64,000 nt of DNA from Rhodoblastus sp963828185 (GCA_963828185.1 CAWHDV010000019.1:62001-126000); one strand, 5' to 3'; positions 16,687 through 25,691 are shown, counted from the stretch's first letter. The notes: a model not told the origin generated them from the sequence alone. Translations and numbers: made by a program.

Positions 16687-18018
16687 CTGCAGCGATTGCA
16701 GGAAATGTTCCATGTTCGACTTGAGATCGCTGGCCTGCCGCGTCAATTGCCGTGAGGCCTCCAGCACTTCGCCGGACGTGGCGCTGGCGGCGTCGGCGGC
16801 GCGCGCCACGGCCTCAACGCTTTGCGCCACGCCCGCCACGCCTTGTGAGGCTTCGGCGATGTTCTGAGTGATTTCCTGGGTCGCCGCGCCCTGTTCCTCG
16901 ACGGCCGTGGCTATGCCGGTCGCCGCGGTGGAGGTCTCTTCGGTCGTCCGGGCGATCAGGTCGATGTTCGCGGCGAAAATCTGCGTCGAAGCCTGGATGG
17001 CGGTGATTTTTTCGCCAATTTCCGCCGTGGCTTTGGCGGTCTGGTCAGCCAGGGCCTTCACCTCGCTCGCCACCACGGCGAAGCCGCGTCCGGCCTCGCC
17101 CGCGCGCGCCGCCTCGATAGTGGCGTTCAGCGCCAGCATGTTGGTCTTGCCGGCGATGGCGTTGATCATGCCGACGAAAGCCCCGATCTGCTCCGCCGCC
17201 TGGGAGAGCTGCGCAATCATGCCTTCCGATTTTTTTGCCGCCTCGGCGGAGGATTGCGCGATTTCGTGCGAACGGCGGGTCTGTTGCCCTATCGCCCCGA
17301 CCGAATAGCTCAATTGCGTCGTCGCGGCGGAGACCGCGTTCACATTGGCCGCCGTATGCGCCGCAGCCTCTTCGGCGCTTTTCGCCTGCGCGACGGTGAT
17401 CCGCGCGGAATCGTCCATTCTGTGCGCGCTCGATTGCAGGACGTTTGCGGTCGAAGTCACCGAGGACACGGTAGCGGCGATGGCGCGTTCGAGATCGGCC
17501 GCAACCCTTTGCAAGCCGCCCTTGCGCGCCTGTTCCAGCGTCTCGAGATAAACCGATTGCGACAATTCCATGTCGAGAAGTGCGACGCGGATGAAGGCGG
17601 CTTGCAGGGAAGCGCGCTTTCGCGGCGCCTCGCGGTCGAGGCGGCCAAGCGGCATGCGCAGGCCGATGGACTGGCACATGTCGGCGATCAGGAAATTATA
17701 GCCGCTCATGTAAAGTCGCGGCTCCAGCCCGAGCCGATGGTGGGTTTGGCCGATCCGGCGCACGGAATTTGCGTAATCTTCAGTGAAAGCGCCGGAAAGA
17801 ATGATCTTCCAATGCCGAATTTGCATTTCCTTGGCGTGGCGCATGATCTCGGCCGAAGGGAAGAAGCGCGCAGTCTCGGGGACGGTCGCCACATGGCGAT
17901 AGAAGCCGTCCAGTGTGCGGTCCATCTCCCGCGCCAGAAAGTCCGCGTTGGCGCGCAGCAATTCGATGGCTGAAGCGTCGATCATGTTGAAGTTCAAACG
18001 GTGTTGCAGCGTCGCCAT
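16678..18018 (-). CDS. Globin-coupled methyl-accepting chemotaxis protein (HemAT-like)
   Basis: A 446-residue soluble chemoreceptor. Residues 1-165 are a protoglobin-type sensor with the motif 'IGQTHHRLGLEPRLYMSGY' (proximal haem His about residue 93). Residues about 180-446 form a coiled-coil MCP signalling domain with the hairpin-tip sequence 'AGRGFAVVASEVKALADQTAKAT'. No membrane helix is present, so it senses a gas (probably O2) in the cytosol and signals to CheA. The frame opens at 18033, but the ATG at 18018 has GAGG six bases upstream. No che genes are in the window, so it is an orphan receptor here. Confidence 0.93.
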   Translation of the reverse strand: MATLQHRLNFNMIDASAIELLRANADFLAREMDRTLDGFYRHVATVPETARFFPSAEIMRHAKEMQIRHWKIILSGAFTEDYANSVRRIGQTHHRLGLEPRLYMSGYNFLIADMCQSIGLRMPLGRLDREAPRKRASLQAAFIRVALLDMELSQSVYLETLEQARKGGLQRVAADLERAIAATVSSVTSTANVLQSSAHRMDDSARITVAQAKSAEEAAAHTAANVNAVSAATTQLSYSVGAIGQQTRRSHEIAQSSAEAAKKSEGMIAQLSQAAEQIGAFVGMINAIAGKTNMLALNATIEAARAGEAGRGFAVVASEVKALADQTAKATAEIGEKITAIQASTQIFAANIDLIARTTEETSTAATGIATAVEEQGAATQEITQNIAEASQGVAGVAQSVEAVARAADAASATSGEVLEASRQLTRQASDLKSNMEHFLQSLQAA

Positions 18019-18342
18019 GGCGGCCTCTTTCATTCCAGAGCCGCATTCCGTTCCGCCGATCGAGCGACGGGCGTCGGGATGTGTGCTCTATGACACACTC
18101 GCGAGCCCACCTTGCGTTAAGCTGACTAAAAAATAGGCAAATACTATCAGTTGCTTGACCGTTGCATGGCGCGTTTGACGCCTGCGGATCGTCGAAAAAG
18201 GCGGCGAATCGCCACAAGCTCGGACGGCAATTCAGGAGGCCGCGCCAAATGGGAGCGGCTCAGCGGCCGTCGCAATAAATTTGCGCGCGAGGCTCGTCAT
18301 GCGCTAATCAGCCGGAACCCGATCTCCTCATCCCGGCCCAAA
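18019..18342. other. Intergenic region between divergent chemoreceptor and prfC genes
   Basis: This 324-base stretch separates two divergent genes and must hold both promoters. It has a moderately AT-rich part around 18115-18150. I see no RNA gene, repeat or convincing operator. Confidence 0.5.
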
Positions 18343-19923
18343 ATGCAAAATCCCGATCCCGTCGCCCGGCGGCGCACCTTCGCCATCATCTCGCATCCTG
18401 ACGCCGGCAAGACCACGCTGACGGAAAAGCTGCTGCTGTTCGGCGGGGCGATCCAGCTCGCGGGCGAAGTGCGCGCCAAGGCCAATCGTCGCCAGACCCG
18501 CTCCGACTGGATGGGCATCGAGCGCGAACGCGGCATTTCGGTCGTCACCTCGGTGATGACGTTCGAATATGGCGACTGCGTCTACAACCTGCTCGACACG
18601 CCCGGCCACGAAGACTTTTCCGAGGACACCTATCGCACACTGACGGCGGTCGACAGCGCCATCATGGTGATCGACGCCGTCAAGGGCATCGAGGCGCGCA
18701 CGCGAAAGCTATTCGAAGTGTGCCGCTTGCGCGATATCCCGATCATGACCTTCGTCAACAAGATGGACCGCGAGACGCGCGATCCCTTCGACCTGCTCGA
18801 CGAGATCGAAAAGACGCTGGCGCTCGACACGGTGGCGCTGACCTGGCCGATCGGGCGCGGCAGGACCTTTGCCGGCACCTATGATCTGCGCAAAAACCTG
18901 GTGCGGCGGCTCGAGGAGGATTCCGAGCCGATCCGCGTGTCCGGCCCCGACGATCCGCAGATCGAAGCCCTGTCCAACGCCGCCGACGCGGAAATCGCCG
19001 CGGAGGAAATCGCCCTGGCGCGCGAGGCGCAAAAGCCCTTTGATGTCGCGGCCTTTCTCGAAGGCCATCTGACGCCGGTGTTCTTCGGTTCGGCGCTGAA
19101 GAAATTCGGCGTGCAGGACCTGATCGACGCCCTGGCCGAATTCGCGCCGCCGCCGCAGCCGGTTCCCGCCGCGACCCGCACGGTCGATCCGCGCGAGGCG
19201 AAGATGAGCGGCTTCGTCTTCAAGATCCAGGCGAACATGGACCCCAACCACCGCGACCGTATCGCTTTTTTACGCGTTACTTCGGGGCGTCTGCTGCGCG
19301 GCATGAAGGCGAGGCTGTCGCGCACGGGGAAAAATATCGCGCTCAACGCGCCGCAGTTCTTCTTCGCCCAGGACCGGCAGCTGGCGGAAGAGGCTTTCGC
19401 GGGCGACGTCGTCGGAATTCCCAACCATGGCGCGCTGCGTATCGGCGACACGCTGACCGAAGGCGAAAACCTGGTTTTTCGCGGCGTGCCGAGTTTCGCC
19501 CCTGAAATCCTGCGCCGCGTAAAACTTGGCGACGCCATGAAGGCGAAAAAACTGCGCGAGGCCTTGCAGCAGATGGCGGAGGAGGGGGTGGTGCAGCTCT
19601 TCCTGCCGCATGACGGCGCTCCCGCGATGGTCGGCGTGGTCGGCGCGCTGCAGCTCGACGTGCTGATCGAAAGGCTGCAGGCGGAATACGGCCTGCCGGT
19701 AAGCTTTGAGACCAGCCGTTTCGAGGTCTGCCGCTGGGTGAGCGCCGATGATCCGGCGGAACTGGAGAAATTCGTCCGCGCCTATCCGACCGCCATGGCC
19801 AACGATCTCGACGGTTCGCCGGTTTTCCTGGCGCAATCGGCTTTTTCCCTGCGTTACGATCAGGAGCGCTGGCCGGCGGTCCGCTTCGACGACATCAAGG
19901 ACTATCAGGTCGCCAAGGCCTGA
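18343..19923 (+). CDS. prfC: Peptide chain release factor 3
   Basis: A 526-residue translational GTPase that recycles RF1/RF2 from the ribosome after termination. GTP-binding motifs are visible: G1 'SHPDAGKTTLTEKLL' (~20), switch region 'RGISVVTSVMTFEY', G3 'DTPGHEDFS' (~88) and G4 'NKMDRE' (~145). RF3-type signatures follow ('GVQDLIDALAEFAPPPQPV', 'MAEEGVVQLF', 'GALQLDVLIERLQAEYGLPV'). The reading frame extends to 18151, but the ATG at 18343 gives the family's usual length (about 529) and the expected N-terminus. Monocistronic by context. Confidence 0.97.
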   Translation: MQNPDPVARRRTFAIISHPDAGKTTLTEKLLLFGGAIQLAGEVRAKANRRQTRSDWMGIERERGISVVTSVMTFEYGDCVYNLLDTPGHEDFSEDTYRTLTAVDSAIMVIDAVKGIEARTRKLFEVCRLRDIPIMTFVNKMDRETRDPFDLLDEIEKTLALDTVALTWPIGRGRTFAGTYDLRKNLVRRLEEDSEPIRVSGPDDPQIEALSNAADAEIAAEEIALAREAQKPFDVAAFLEGHLTPVFFGSALKKFGVQDLIDALAEFAPPPQPVPAATRTVDPREAKMSGFVFKIQANMDPNHRDRIAFLRVTSGRLLRGMKARLSRTGKNIALNAPQFFFAQDRQLAEEAFAGDVVGIPNHGALRIGDTLTEGENLVFRGVPSFAPEILRRVKLGDAMKAKKLREALQQMAEEGVVQLFLPHDGAPAMVGVVGALQLDVLIERLQAEYGLPVSFETSRFEVCRWVSADDPAELEKFVRAYPTAMANDLDGSPVFLAQSAFSLRYDQERWPAVRFDDIKDYQVAKA

Positions 19924-20456
19924 GGGAAATGGCGCGTGCAGGCCTGAGGGAATCGAAGATCGCGTCCGCGTCGACGTAGAGCGCGATCTTGTAAATCGTT
20001 ACAATTTTAATATTAAAATTATTTTTTCGATTACGAATTAAGCTTGTATATTAGCGTTGATATTGCGCAAAAGCGGAATAAATCAAAGGCGATCAATAAT
20101 TATCGAGCGCTGGGCCGCCGACCACGCGCGGGCGCTCCCTGTTGCTGAAGCGATCGTTTTGCTCCGTCGCCGATATCGTAAAAAATCATCGTAAATCATG
20201 CAGATAGCCATGCTGCGCGGCGCGTGCCGGCATGTCCGGATTTGACATGTCGCGGCGGGGCCGTGGTCTCCGCCTGTGCCAATGCGGCGCTGACCTGTCC
20301 CCGGTTGGCTCGATTCCGGATGTTGGCGCCGCTTGCAGCAATGGGCGCGCCGACGACGGAAGAAGGGCATCCGCAAAGTAACGGTCTCTCTTTCTCCCTC
20401 GACGGCGCCCGTTTCGAAGTCTTGACGAAACACTTGGCAAGCGGAGCGCTGCAGGA
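19924..20456. other. AT-rich intergenic region with perfect 18-base palindrome
   Basis: No supported gene in 533 bases. From about 19990 to 20110 the sequence is strikingly AT-rich compared with the rest of the window, and 20003-20020 is a perfect palindrome (aattttaat / attaaaatt) followed by a T run. It could be a terminator of prfC, a promoter of the downstream glycosyltransferase gene, or a curved-DNA/nucleoid-protein site. A 78-codon frame (20224-20460) ends in an ATGA overlap with the next gene but looks non-coding. Confidence 0.6.
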
Positions 20457-21266
20457 ATGACGATTTTCGACCCACGCATGAACGCCGTCGCCACCGTCGA
20501 CGGCCAGGCCATCAACGTTCGCGATCCCGACGACGCCATCGCCCGGGTGCAGGCGCGGTTACGGGCCGGACGAGGCTTCACTTTCGCCACACTCAATCTC
20601 GATCACCTGGTGAAATTGCGCGTCGACGCCGGCTTTCGCGCCGCCTATGCGCGCATGACCCTTATCAGCGCCGATGGCGCCCCGGTCGCGGCGCTCGCTC
20701 GCGATCAGGTCGCCGACATGCGCCGCGCCACCGGCGCCGACCTCCTGCGGCCCCTGTGCGAAATGGCGGCGCGTGAAAAAATTCCAGTCGCCTTCTTCGG
20801 TTCGACCGAAGAAAGCCTTGAACTTGCGGCGGCGCGGCTCGAGGCCGAATTCCCCAATATCTCCATCGTCTTCAAGGCGAGCCCCGCCTTTGGATTCGAT
20901 CCCCTCTCGGCGGAGGCTGAAGTCTGGGGCGACCGCATCGCCGCCAGCGGCGCGCGCCTGTGCTTCGTCTGCCTCGGCGCGCCGAAACAGGAGCTTTTCG
21001 CCGATCGCGTCGCGCAGAAACACAATCGCATCGGTTTTATCGGCGTCGGCGCCGCCGTTGATTTCGTCGCCGGCAGGCAGACGCGGGCGCCGCGCCTGGC
21101 GCAGGTCCTCGGCATGGAGTGGCTGTGGCGGTTGGCCTGCGAACCGCGCCGCCTCGCCTGGCGTTATGCGCAATGCGCGGGCCTGCTCGGACGCGTCATG
21201 ATCGAACGCCGGTTGCTGCACGTTCGGCCCGCGCATCAAATTCATGTCCACGCGCCCGGCGAATGA
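20457..21266 (+). CDS. WecG/TagA/CpsF family glycosyltransferase (GT26)
   Basis: A 269-residue GT26 glycosyltransferase. These enzymes add a sugar, typically N-acetylmannosaminuronate or N-acetylmannosamine, to an undecaprenyl-diphosphate-linked acceptor for polysaccharide synthesis at the inner membrane. Visible family motifs: 'FTFATLNLDHLVKLR' (~39), 'LISADGAPVAALAR', 'RRATGADLLRPLC' with the conserved Asp, 'PVAFFGSTEES', and 'RLCFVCLGAPKQELF' (~165). No other polysaccharide genes are adjacent, so the end product cannot be inferred. The start codon follows a GCGGAG site about ten bases upstream. Confidence 0.92.
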   Translation: MTIFDPRMNAVATVDGQAINVRDPDDAIARVQARLRAGRGFTFATLNLDHLVKLRVDAGFRAAYARMTLISADGAPVAALARDQVADMRRATGADLLRPLCEMAAREKIPVAFFGSTEESLELAAARLEAEFPNISIVFKASPAFGFDPLSAEAEVWGDRIAASGARLCFVCLGAPKQELFADRVAQKHNRIGFIGVGAAVDFVAGRQTRAPRLAQVLGMEWLWRLACEPRRLAWRYAQCAGLLGRVMIERRLLHVRPAHQIHVHAPGE

Positions 21267-21364
21267 GTTATTCTGTCGTTGAGGACAAGGCGCGGTCAAT
21301 GGCGCCTTGACGCAGGGCGCGCTCTGCGCGCATCGTTGCCGTTATTGGAAGCTTGGGGGGGACC

Positions 21365-21805
21365 ATGCACTTTTCGCTTCGCGCCGCTTTGGCGGCCTCG
21401 ACCCTGCTGGCCTGCGCCGGCGCCGCGTCCGCGCGCCCGATCTGGCCCGCCGAAGATCGCACCATTCCCTACACCGGCGTCGGGTCGCAGTGTGACGCCG
21501 GTTGGGCGCTGAACGAAATCACCTGGGCCTTCAACTCGCATGAGCCGTGGTTCAACTCCAATCTGGCGATCGTCGATTTCAAGCGGATCGGCCAGGTCGG
21601 CTATCGCACCAATGGCCTCGATTTCATCCCGCGTCGCTATTGCGCCGCCCGCGCGCTGTTCAACGATGGCCGCATGCGGGAGGTGCGCTACAATCTGATC
21701 GAGCGCGGCGGTTTCGTCGGCATCGGTTCGGGCGTCGAATGGTGTGTTGTCGGCCTTGACCGCTTCCACGTCTATTCGCCCGCCTGCCGCGCGGCTGGGC
21801 CGTAA
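21365..21805 (+). CDS. Small exported protein of unknown function
   Basis: A 146-residue protein with a clear signal peptide (residues 1-23, ending 'GAASA'). The mature part contains three Cys and many aromatic residues ('WAFNSHEPWFNSNLAIVDFKRIG', 'GVEWCVVGLDRFHVYSPACR'). I do not recognise a named family. A run of Gs lies just upstream of the ATG at 21365. The neighbour 25 bases downstream is a secreted RNase T2, so the two are probably co-transcribed and both periplasmic. Confidence 0.75.
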   Translation: MHFSLRAALAASTLLACAGAASARPIWPAEDRTIPYTGVGSQCDAGWALNEITWAFNSHEPWFNSNLAIVDFKRIGQVGYRTNGLDFIPRRYCAARALFNDGRMREVRYNLIERGGFVGIGSGVEWCVVGLDRFHVYSPACRAAGP

Positions 21806-21829
21806 GGCCTCGTGCAGCGGAACGGATCG

Positions 21830-22603
21830 ATGAAGCGTCTTTTCGTGGCGGTCGTGATGGCGCTGGCCGCCGCGCCGGCCACGGGCCTCGCCGCCGACTG
21901 CATCCTCGACAATTGCGCCGACCAGAAGCCGCTTCCGGCCGCGCCGCAAGCCGCGCCGCAAGCCGCGCCAACTGCCGCGCCCACGCCGGCGCAAAATTCC
22001 TGGTTCCAGCCCAGCCGCGCGGGAACCACCCCGACCGGCGACTTTGACTTTTACGTCCTGTCCCTGTCCTGGTCGCCGAGTTTCTGCGCCGAGGGCGGCG
22101 CGTCGCGTTCGCGCAGCCAGTGCGCGCCGGGGGCCAATCCCGGCTTTGTCGTGCACGGCTTGTGGCCGCAATATTCCAGCGGCTATCCGTCGCAATGCGG
22201 TGGCGACGGCTTCGTGCCCTATTCGGTGCTCAACGGCTTGAACGGGCTTTATCCCGATCTTGGACTGGCGCGGCATGAATGGCGCGAGCACGGCGTCTGT
22301 TCCGGCAAGGCGCCCGCCGGCTATTTCAACGATGTGCGCATCGCGCGCGGCGCTATTGTCATGCCGCCCGCCTTGGATGCGCCGGGCCAGGACCAGACCC
22401 TGTCGCCGCTCGACTTGCAGCGCGCCTTCATCGCGGCCAATCCGCGCCTGCGGCCGGGCATGATGGCGGTGACCTGCCGGCGCAGCGAACTGCAGGAGGC
22501 GCGGTTCTGTTTCTCGAAGGACCTGCGCAATTTCGTCGATTGTCCGCAGGTGGTCCGGGAGGGTTGCCGCAGCCAGAGCATCCTCGTCCCGGCAGGCCGA
22601 TAG
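21830..22603 (+). CDS. Secreted ribonuclease T2 family protein
   Basis: A 257-residue protein with a signal peptide (1-20), an Ala/Pro linker containing near-identical 'AAPQ' repeats (~35-52), and an RNase T2 domain. Both catalytic signatures are intact: CAS I 'HGLWPQY' (~111) and CAS II 'HEWREHGVC' (~150), supplying the catalytic His residues and Glu. Cys residues suited for disulphides are present ('SQCGGDGF', 'CRRSEL', 'RFCFSK'). It probably degrades RNA in the periplasm, possibly for nutrient scavenging. The ATG at 21830 is chosen over a GTG at 21812 because it starts the signal peptide directly. Confidence 0.9.
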   Translation: MKRLFVAVVMALAAAPATGLAADCILDNCADQKPLPAAPQAAPQAAPTAAPTPAQNSWFQPSRAGTTPTGDFDFYVLSLSWSPSFCAEGGASRSRSQCAPGANPGFVVHGLWPQYSSGYPSQCGGDGFVPYSVLNGLNGLYPDLGLARHEWREHGVCSGKAPAGYFNDVRIARGAIVMPPALDAPGQDQTLSPLDLQRAFIAANPRLRPGMMAVTCRRSELQEARFCFSKDLRNFVDCPQVVREGCRSQSILVPAGR

Positions 22604-22625
22604 GACGGTCGAGCGAAGGAACGGG

Positions 22626-23504
22626 ATGAACTATCGGCACGAATTCCATGCGGGCAATTTCGCCGACGTGCTCAAGCACGTCTTCCTCGTCCGCGTCCTC
22701 ATCCATCTTCGCCGCAAGGACAAGGCGTTCCGCTACATAGACACCCACGCCGGCGCCGGACTCTACGATCTCGAGGGGCCGGAGGCGGCGCGCTCGAACG
22801 AGGCGCGCGACGGAATCGGCCGCCTGCTGGAGGGGGCGGATCTTGGCCCCGCGGCGGAACTGCTCGAGCCCTATCTCGCGGCGGTTCGCGCGGCGGGAGC
22901 GCCGAAATTCTATCCGGGATCGCCATGGATCGCGAAAAGTTTACTCCGGCCGCAGGACAAGGCGCTGTTTTGCGAAACCTTGCCGCAGGCGGCGAAATCG
23001 CTGCGCTCGGCGCTCGGCCGCGACGCCCGCGCAAAACTGCTCGAAATCGACGGCTATCAGGGCTTGCGGGCCTTTGTTCCGCCGCCGGAGCGGCGCGGAC
23101 TGGCGCTGATCGATCCGCCCTATGAGCGGCGTGACGAATATGAAAGCATTTTCGACGCGCTGCGCGAGGCCCTGGGCAAATGGGCCGGCGGGATCTTCAT
23201 GATCTGGCTGCCGGTCAAGGAGAAGGACGTGGTCGAAGCGTTTTGCGCGGCTGTCGCCGAAGTCTCGCACAAAGTCTCTCGCAAACTCTCGCCCGAAGTC
23301 ATGCGGGTGGAGTTGCGGGTCGAGACGCCGGCGCCGGGGCGACCGCTGGCGCAAACCGGCCTCGTCATTGTCAACCCGCCCTTTGGCCTTGAAAAAGAAG
23401 CGCAAATTATCTTGCCGGCGCTCTCGCGCCTGCTGGCGCGCGGCGCGGGCGCCGATTTCTCGCTGCACTGTTCCGAAGCTTCCGCCAAGCTGAAGGATAC
23501 TTAA
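22626..23504 (+). CDS. rlmJ: 23S rRNA (adenine2030-N6)-methyltransferase
   Basis: A 292-residue SAM-dependent methyltransferase that methylates A2030 of 23S rRNA. Family signature 'MNYRHEFHAGNFADVLKHV' opens the protein, 'YIDTHAGAGLYDL' (~38-50) is the SAM-binding motif and 'LIDPPYE' (~163) is the N6-adenine catalytic DPPY motif. Length agrees with E. coli RlmJ (280). It follows the RNase T2 gene by 22 bases and may be co-transcribed with it. Confidence 0.95.
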   Translation: MNYRHEFHAGNFADVLKHVFLVRVLIHLRRKDKAFRYIDTHAGAGLYDLEGPEAARSNEARDGIGRLLEGADLGPAAELLEPYLAAVRAAGAPKFYPGSPWIAKSLLRPQDKALFCETLPQAAKSLRSALGRDARAKLLEIDGYQGLRAFVPPPERRGLALIDPPYERRDEYESIFDALREALGKWAGGIFMIWLPVKEKDVVEAFCAAVAEVSHKVSRKLSPEVMRVELRVETPAPGRPLAQTGLVIVNPPFGLEKEAQIILPALSRLLARGAGADFSLHCSEASAKLKDT

Positions 23505-23767
23505 GGCGATAAAAGCAAGGCTTGCCAAGCGCGACAACTTGTCGCAACTTTGTCGCAGTTGGGGGAGCTTCGCGCAAGCGAAGGCGCTGACGGGGAAAAA
23601 AAACCGCAGCGATGTCTTGCTTATAAAAAGCCTGCATAAGGCGAGGCAGTCCGTCAATCGGCCGAAAGCGATCAGGGCCGTGGACTGCATTTGGTGGAAT
23701 TGCAATCCTTGCGTCGTTTCTTCGGCGCAGCGCCCCGCGAATAGGCCACGACCGGAGGAAAGGCGTC

Positions 23768-23980
23768 ATGGCGCAACAGGGCACGATTAAATTCTTCAAT
23801 GCTGACAAGGGTTACGGCTTCATCAAACCCAGCGATGGAGGGCGGGACATTTTCGTCCATATCACCGCCGTCGAACAGGCGGGTCTGGCTTCGCTCAACG
23901 AAGGGCAGAAAATCTCCTTCGAGGTGGAGCCCGACAAGAAGGGCAAGGGCCCCAAGGCGGTCAACCTGCAAGTGGACTGA
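23768..23980 (+). CDS. Cold-shock domain protein
   Basis: A 70-residue single cold-shock domain (OB fold) with RNP1 'KGYGFIKP' (~15) and RNP2 'DIFVHITAV' (~28). Such proteins bind single-stranded nucleic acid and act as RNA chaperones. A strong GGAGGAAAGG site precedes the ATG. The 263-base leader from 23505 has no other gene and could hold a structured 5' UTR as in other csp genes, but I see no specific cold-shock motif. Confidence 0.95.
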   Translation: MAQQGTIKFFNADKGYGFIKPSDGGRDIFVHITAVEQAGLASLNEGQKISFEVEPDKKGKGPKAVNLQVD

Positions 23981-24189
23981 CTTGCAAGCGGACTGACCCG
24001 ACACGACCGACCCTTGGCGCGAAAATCCGGCCTCGATTGAGCTGAGTTTCGCGCCACGGCGTCTTCGCCGATCGCCGCGCGATTTGCGGAAACCGTGATT
24101 TCGGGCCGCCCCTGGGCTTGCGTCCCCGCGGTGAATCGGGTTGCTCTTGCGCTCCGAGATGCAATCCAGCCCGCGCCCGGAGCAGTTTC

Positions 24190-24798
24190 ATGAAACTCTA
24201 TTATTCGCCGACCTCGCCCTTCGCCCGCAAGGCGCGCATCGCCGCCGCCGTGCTCGGGCTCGATCAGCGCATCGAACTCGTCGCGGCCGACACCTCGGAA
24301 CCGTCGGACGCCGTTCGCGTCAAAAATCCGCTCGGAAAGATTCCCGTGCTGGAGCTCGACGATGGCGCCTGTCTCTATGACAGCGCGGTGATCGTCGCCT
24401 ATCTCGACGACCTGGCCGGCGGCGGTCGCCTGATCCCGCGCGATCTTGGCGAGCGTTACGCCACGCTGACGCTTGAGGCGCTGGCCGACGGCATCGGCGA
24501 GGCCGGTATCTTGCAGGTCTACGAGATCAAGATGCGGGCCGAGACCGAGCGCAGCGCCAGTTGGGTCGAGCATCAGCGCGGCAAGGTCGCGCGCGCGCTC
24601 GCCCATCTCGAGGCGGAGCCGCCGGCGGACAAGTTCGGCGCGGACGCTCCCGGGATCGGGCAGATCGCGCTGGCCTGCGCGCTCGGCTATCTCGACTTGC
24701 GGTTCGAGGGCGCGTGGCGCGCCGGCCATCCACGGCTCGTCGCCTGGCTCGCCGCCTTCGCCGCCGCCATCCCTGCGTTTGCGGCGACGAAAGCTTGA
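24190..24798 (+). CDS. Glutathione S-transferase family protein
   Basis: A 202-residue GST. The N-terminal thioredoxin-like domain starts 'MKLYYSPTSPFARKARIAA' with Ser/Thr at the usual catalytic position, followed by 'NPLGKIPVLELDDG' (cis-Pro) and 'LYDSAVIVAYLDDL' (glutathione gamma-Glu contact). The C-terminal helical domain ends 'HPRLVAWLAAF'. CGGAG precedes the ATG at 24190. The closest types are YibF/YfcF-like GSTs; the substrate cannot be deduced. Confidence 0.92.
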   Translation: MKLYYSPTSPFARKARIAAAVLGLDQRIELVAADTSEPSDAVRVKNPLGKIPVLELDDGACLYDSAVIVAYLDDLAGGGRLIPRDLGERYATLTLEALADGIGEAGILQVYEIKMRAETERSASWVEHQRGKVARALAHLEAEPPADKFGADAPGIGQIALACALGYLDLRFEGAWRAGHPRLVAWLAAFAAAIPAFAATKA

Positions 24799-24805
24799 AC
24801 AAAGA

Positions 24806-24826
24806 ACCCCGGCGCGAAGCCGGGGT
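24806..24826 (+). terminator. Probable terminator hairpin after the GST gene
   Basis: Stem accccggc / gccggggt with a five-base loop, eight bases past the stop codon. The T-rich tail is weak. A second hairpin (ccggccgcc / ggcggccgg) follows at 24856-24885. Confidence 0.55.
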
Positions 24827-24977
24827 CAAATTTGCGGGAGGTTTTTGCTTTTTGACCGGCCGCCCTCGTCGCGGAAGGCGGCCGGAGCCTTGACCAGTCA
24901 CGTTTTCAAGCGAAGTGTCTGCCGGTTCGCATGAAGACCCGAAGGGCCGCGTTAGCGAATACGCGTCTTAAAAAGAC

Positions 24978-25020
24978 CTAGAGCCCCGATCCGATGCAAA
25001 AGGATCGGAAAAGGCTCTAG
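24978..25020. repeat. Palindromic element, copy 1 of a dispersed family
   Basis: Outer arms ctagagcc / ggctctag and inner arms ccgatcc / ggatcgg form a long interrupted stem. A closely related element lies at 49102-49140. It sits between convergent genes and overlaps the stop codon of the porin gene, so it may serve as a bidirectional terminator. Confidence 0.75.
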
Positions 25021-25691
25021 AACTTGTAGTTCACGCCGCCGCGCAGCACGTTCAGGTTCACGCCCGCCGAGACGGCGCTCGGCGTTCCCGTGAAATAGCT
25101 GTTGCTGCCGAGCGAGGCGTAAAGATATTCCGCCTTGGCGGTAATATGCGGGGTGATCGCATATTCGAAGCCGAAGCCGAGGGTGAAGCCGTTGGCGTAG
25201 CGCGTCTGGTCGGCGAAGGTGGTCGGCACGTTGTTGAGCACGCCGCGGATATCGCCGCCGGCATAGCCGCCGGTTCCGTAGAATAGCGCGCGGTCCTGGG
25301 TATAACCGACGCGGGCGCGGATCGTGTCGAGGTTTTGCACGACGCCGGTCGAGGCCATGCCGACGCCGGGGCTGGCCGAGTCGGCGATATGCGACCAGGC
25401 GTAATCGCCTTCGCCGCCGATCAGCAGGTTGCCCGATTGGTAATTGTAGCCGGCGGTCAGACCGAAAGCGCCGCCGACCGGATCACGGCCAAAATAATTG
25501 GCGCCCGAGCCATTGAAGCCGCCGATGCCGAGCCCGCCATTCACGCCGGCGTAGAAACCGGTCCAGGTGAAGCTCGGCGGGTAGTCGTAGGACGACGGCG
25601 CGCTATTGCGGTAGGGCAGATCGGCGGCCTGCGCCAGCGAGGCGAAGGACATCGCCGTTCCACCGATCAGCGCGATCAGAACCTTTTTCAT
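25017..25691 (-). CDS. Outer-membrane beta-barrel protein (Omp25/Omp31-like)
   Basis: A 224-residue porin-family protein. Residues 1-22 are a signal peptide ending 'SLAQA'; the mature protein starts 'ADLPYRN', typical of the rhizobial Omp25/RopB group. The barrel has alternating aromatic strands ('FTWTGFYAGVNGGLG', 'ITAKAEYLYASLG') and ends in 'GVNYKF' with the C-terminal Phe needed for BAM assembly. GGAG lies eight bases before the ATG at 25691. The 288-base region upstream (to 25979) is AT-rich and free of genes and likely holds a strong promoter. Confidence 0.92.
   Translation of the reverse strand: MKKVLIALIGGTAMSFASLAQAADLPYRNSAPSSYDYPPSFTWTGFYAGVNGGLGIGGFNGSGANYFGRDPVGGAFGLTAGYNYQSGNLLIGGEGDYAWSHIADSASPGVGMASTGVVQNLDTIRARVGYTQDRALFYGTGGYAGGDIRGVLNNVPTTFADQTRYANGFTLGFGFEYAITPHITAKAEYLYASLGSNSYFTGTPSAVSAGVNLNVLRGGVNYKF

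Noticed and set aside
20224..20460. 78-codon plus-strand frame ending in ATGA overlap with the glycosyltransferase gene
   Set aside because: No ribosome binding site, Cys/Ala/Arg-rich sequence without structure, and several conflicting frames; the overlap alone is weak evidence.
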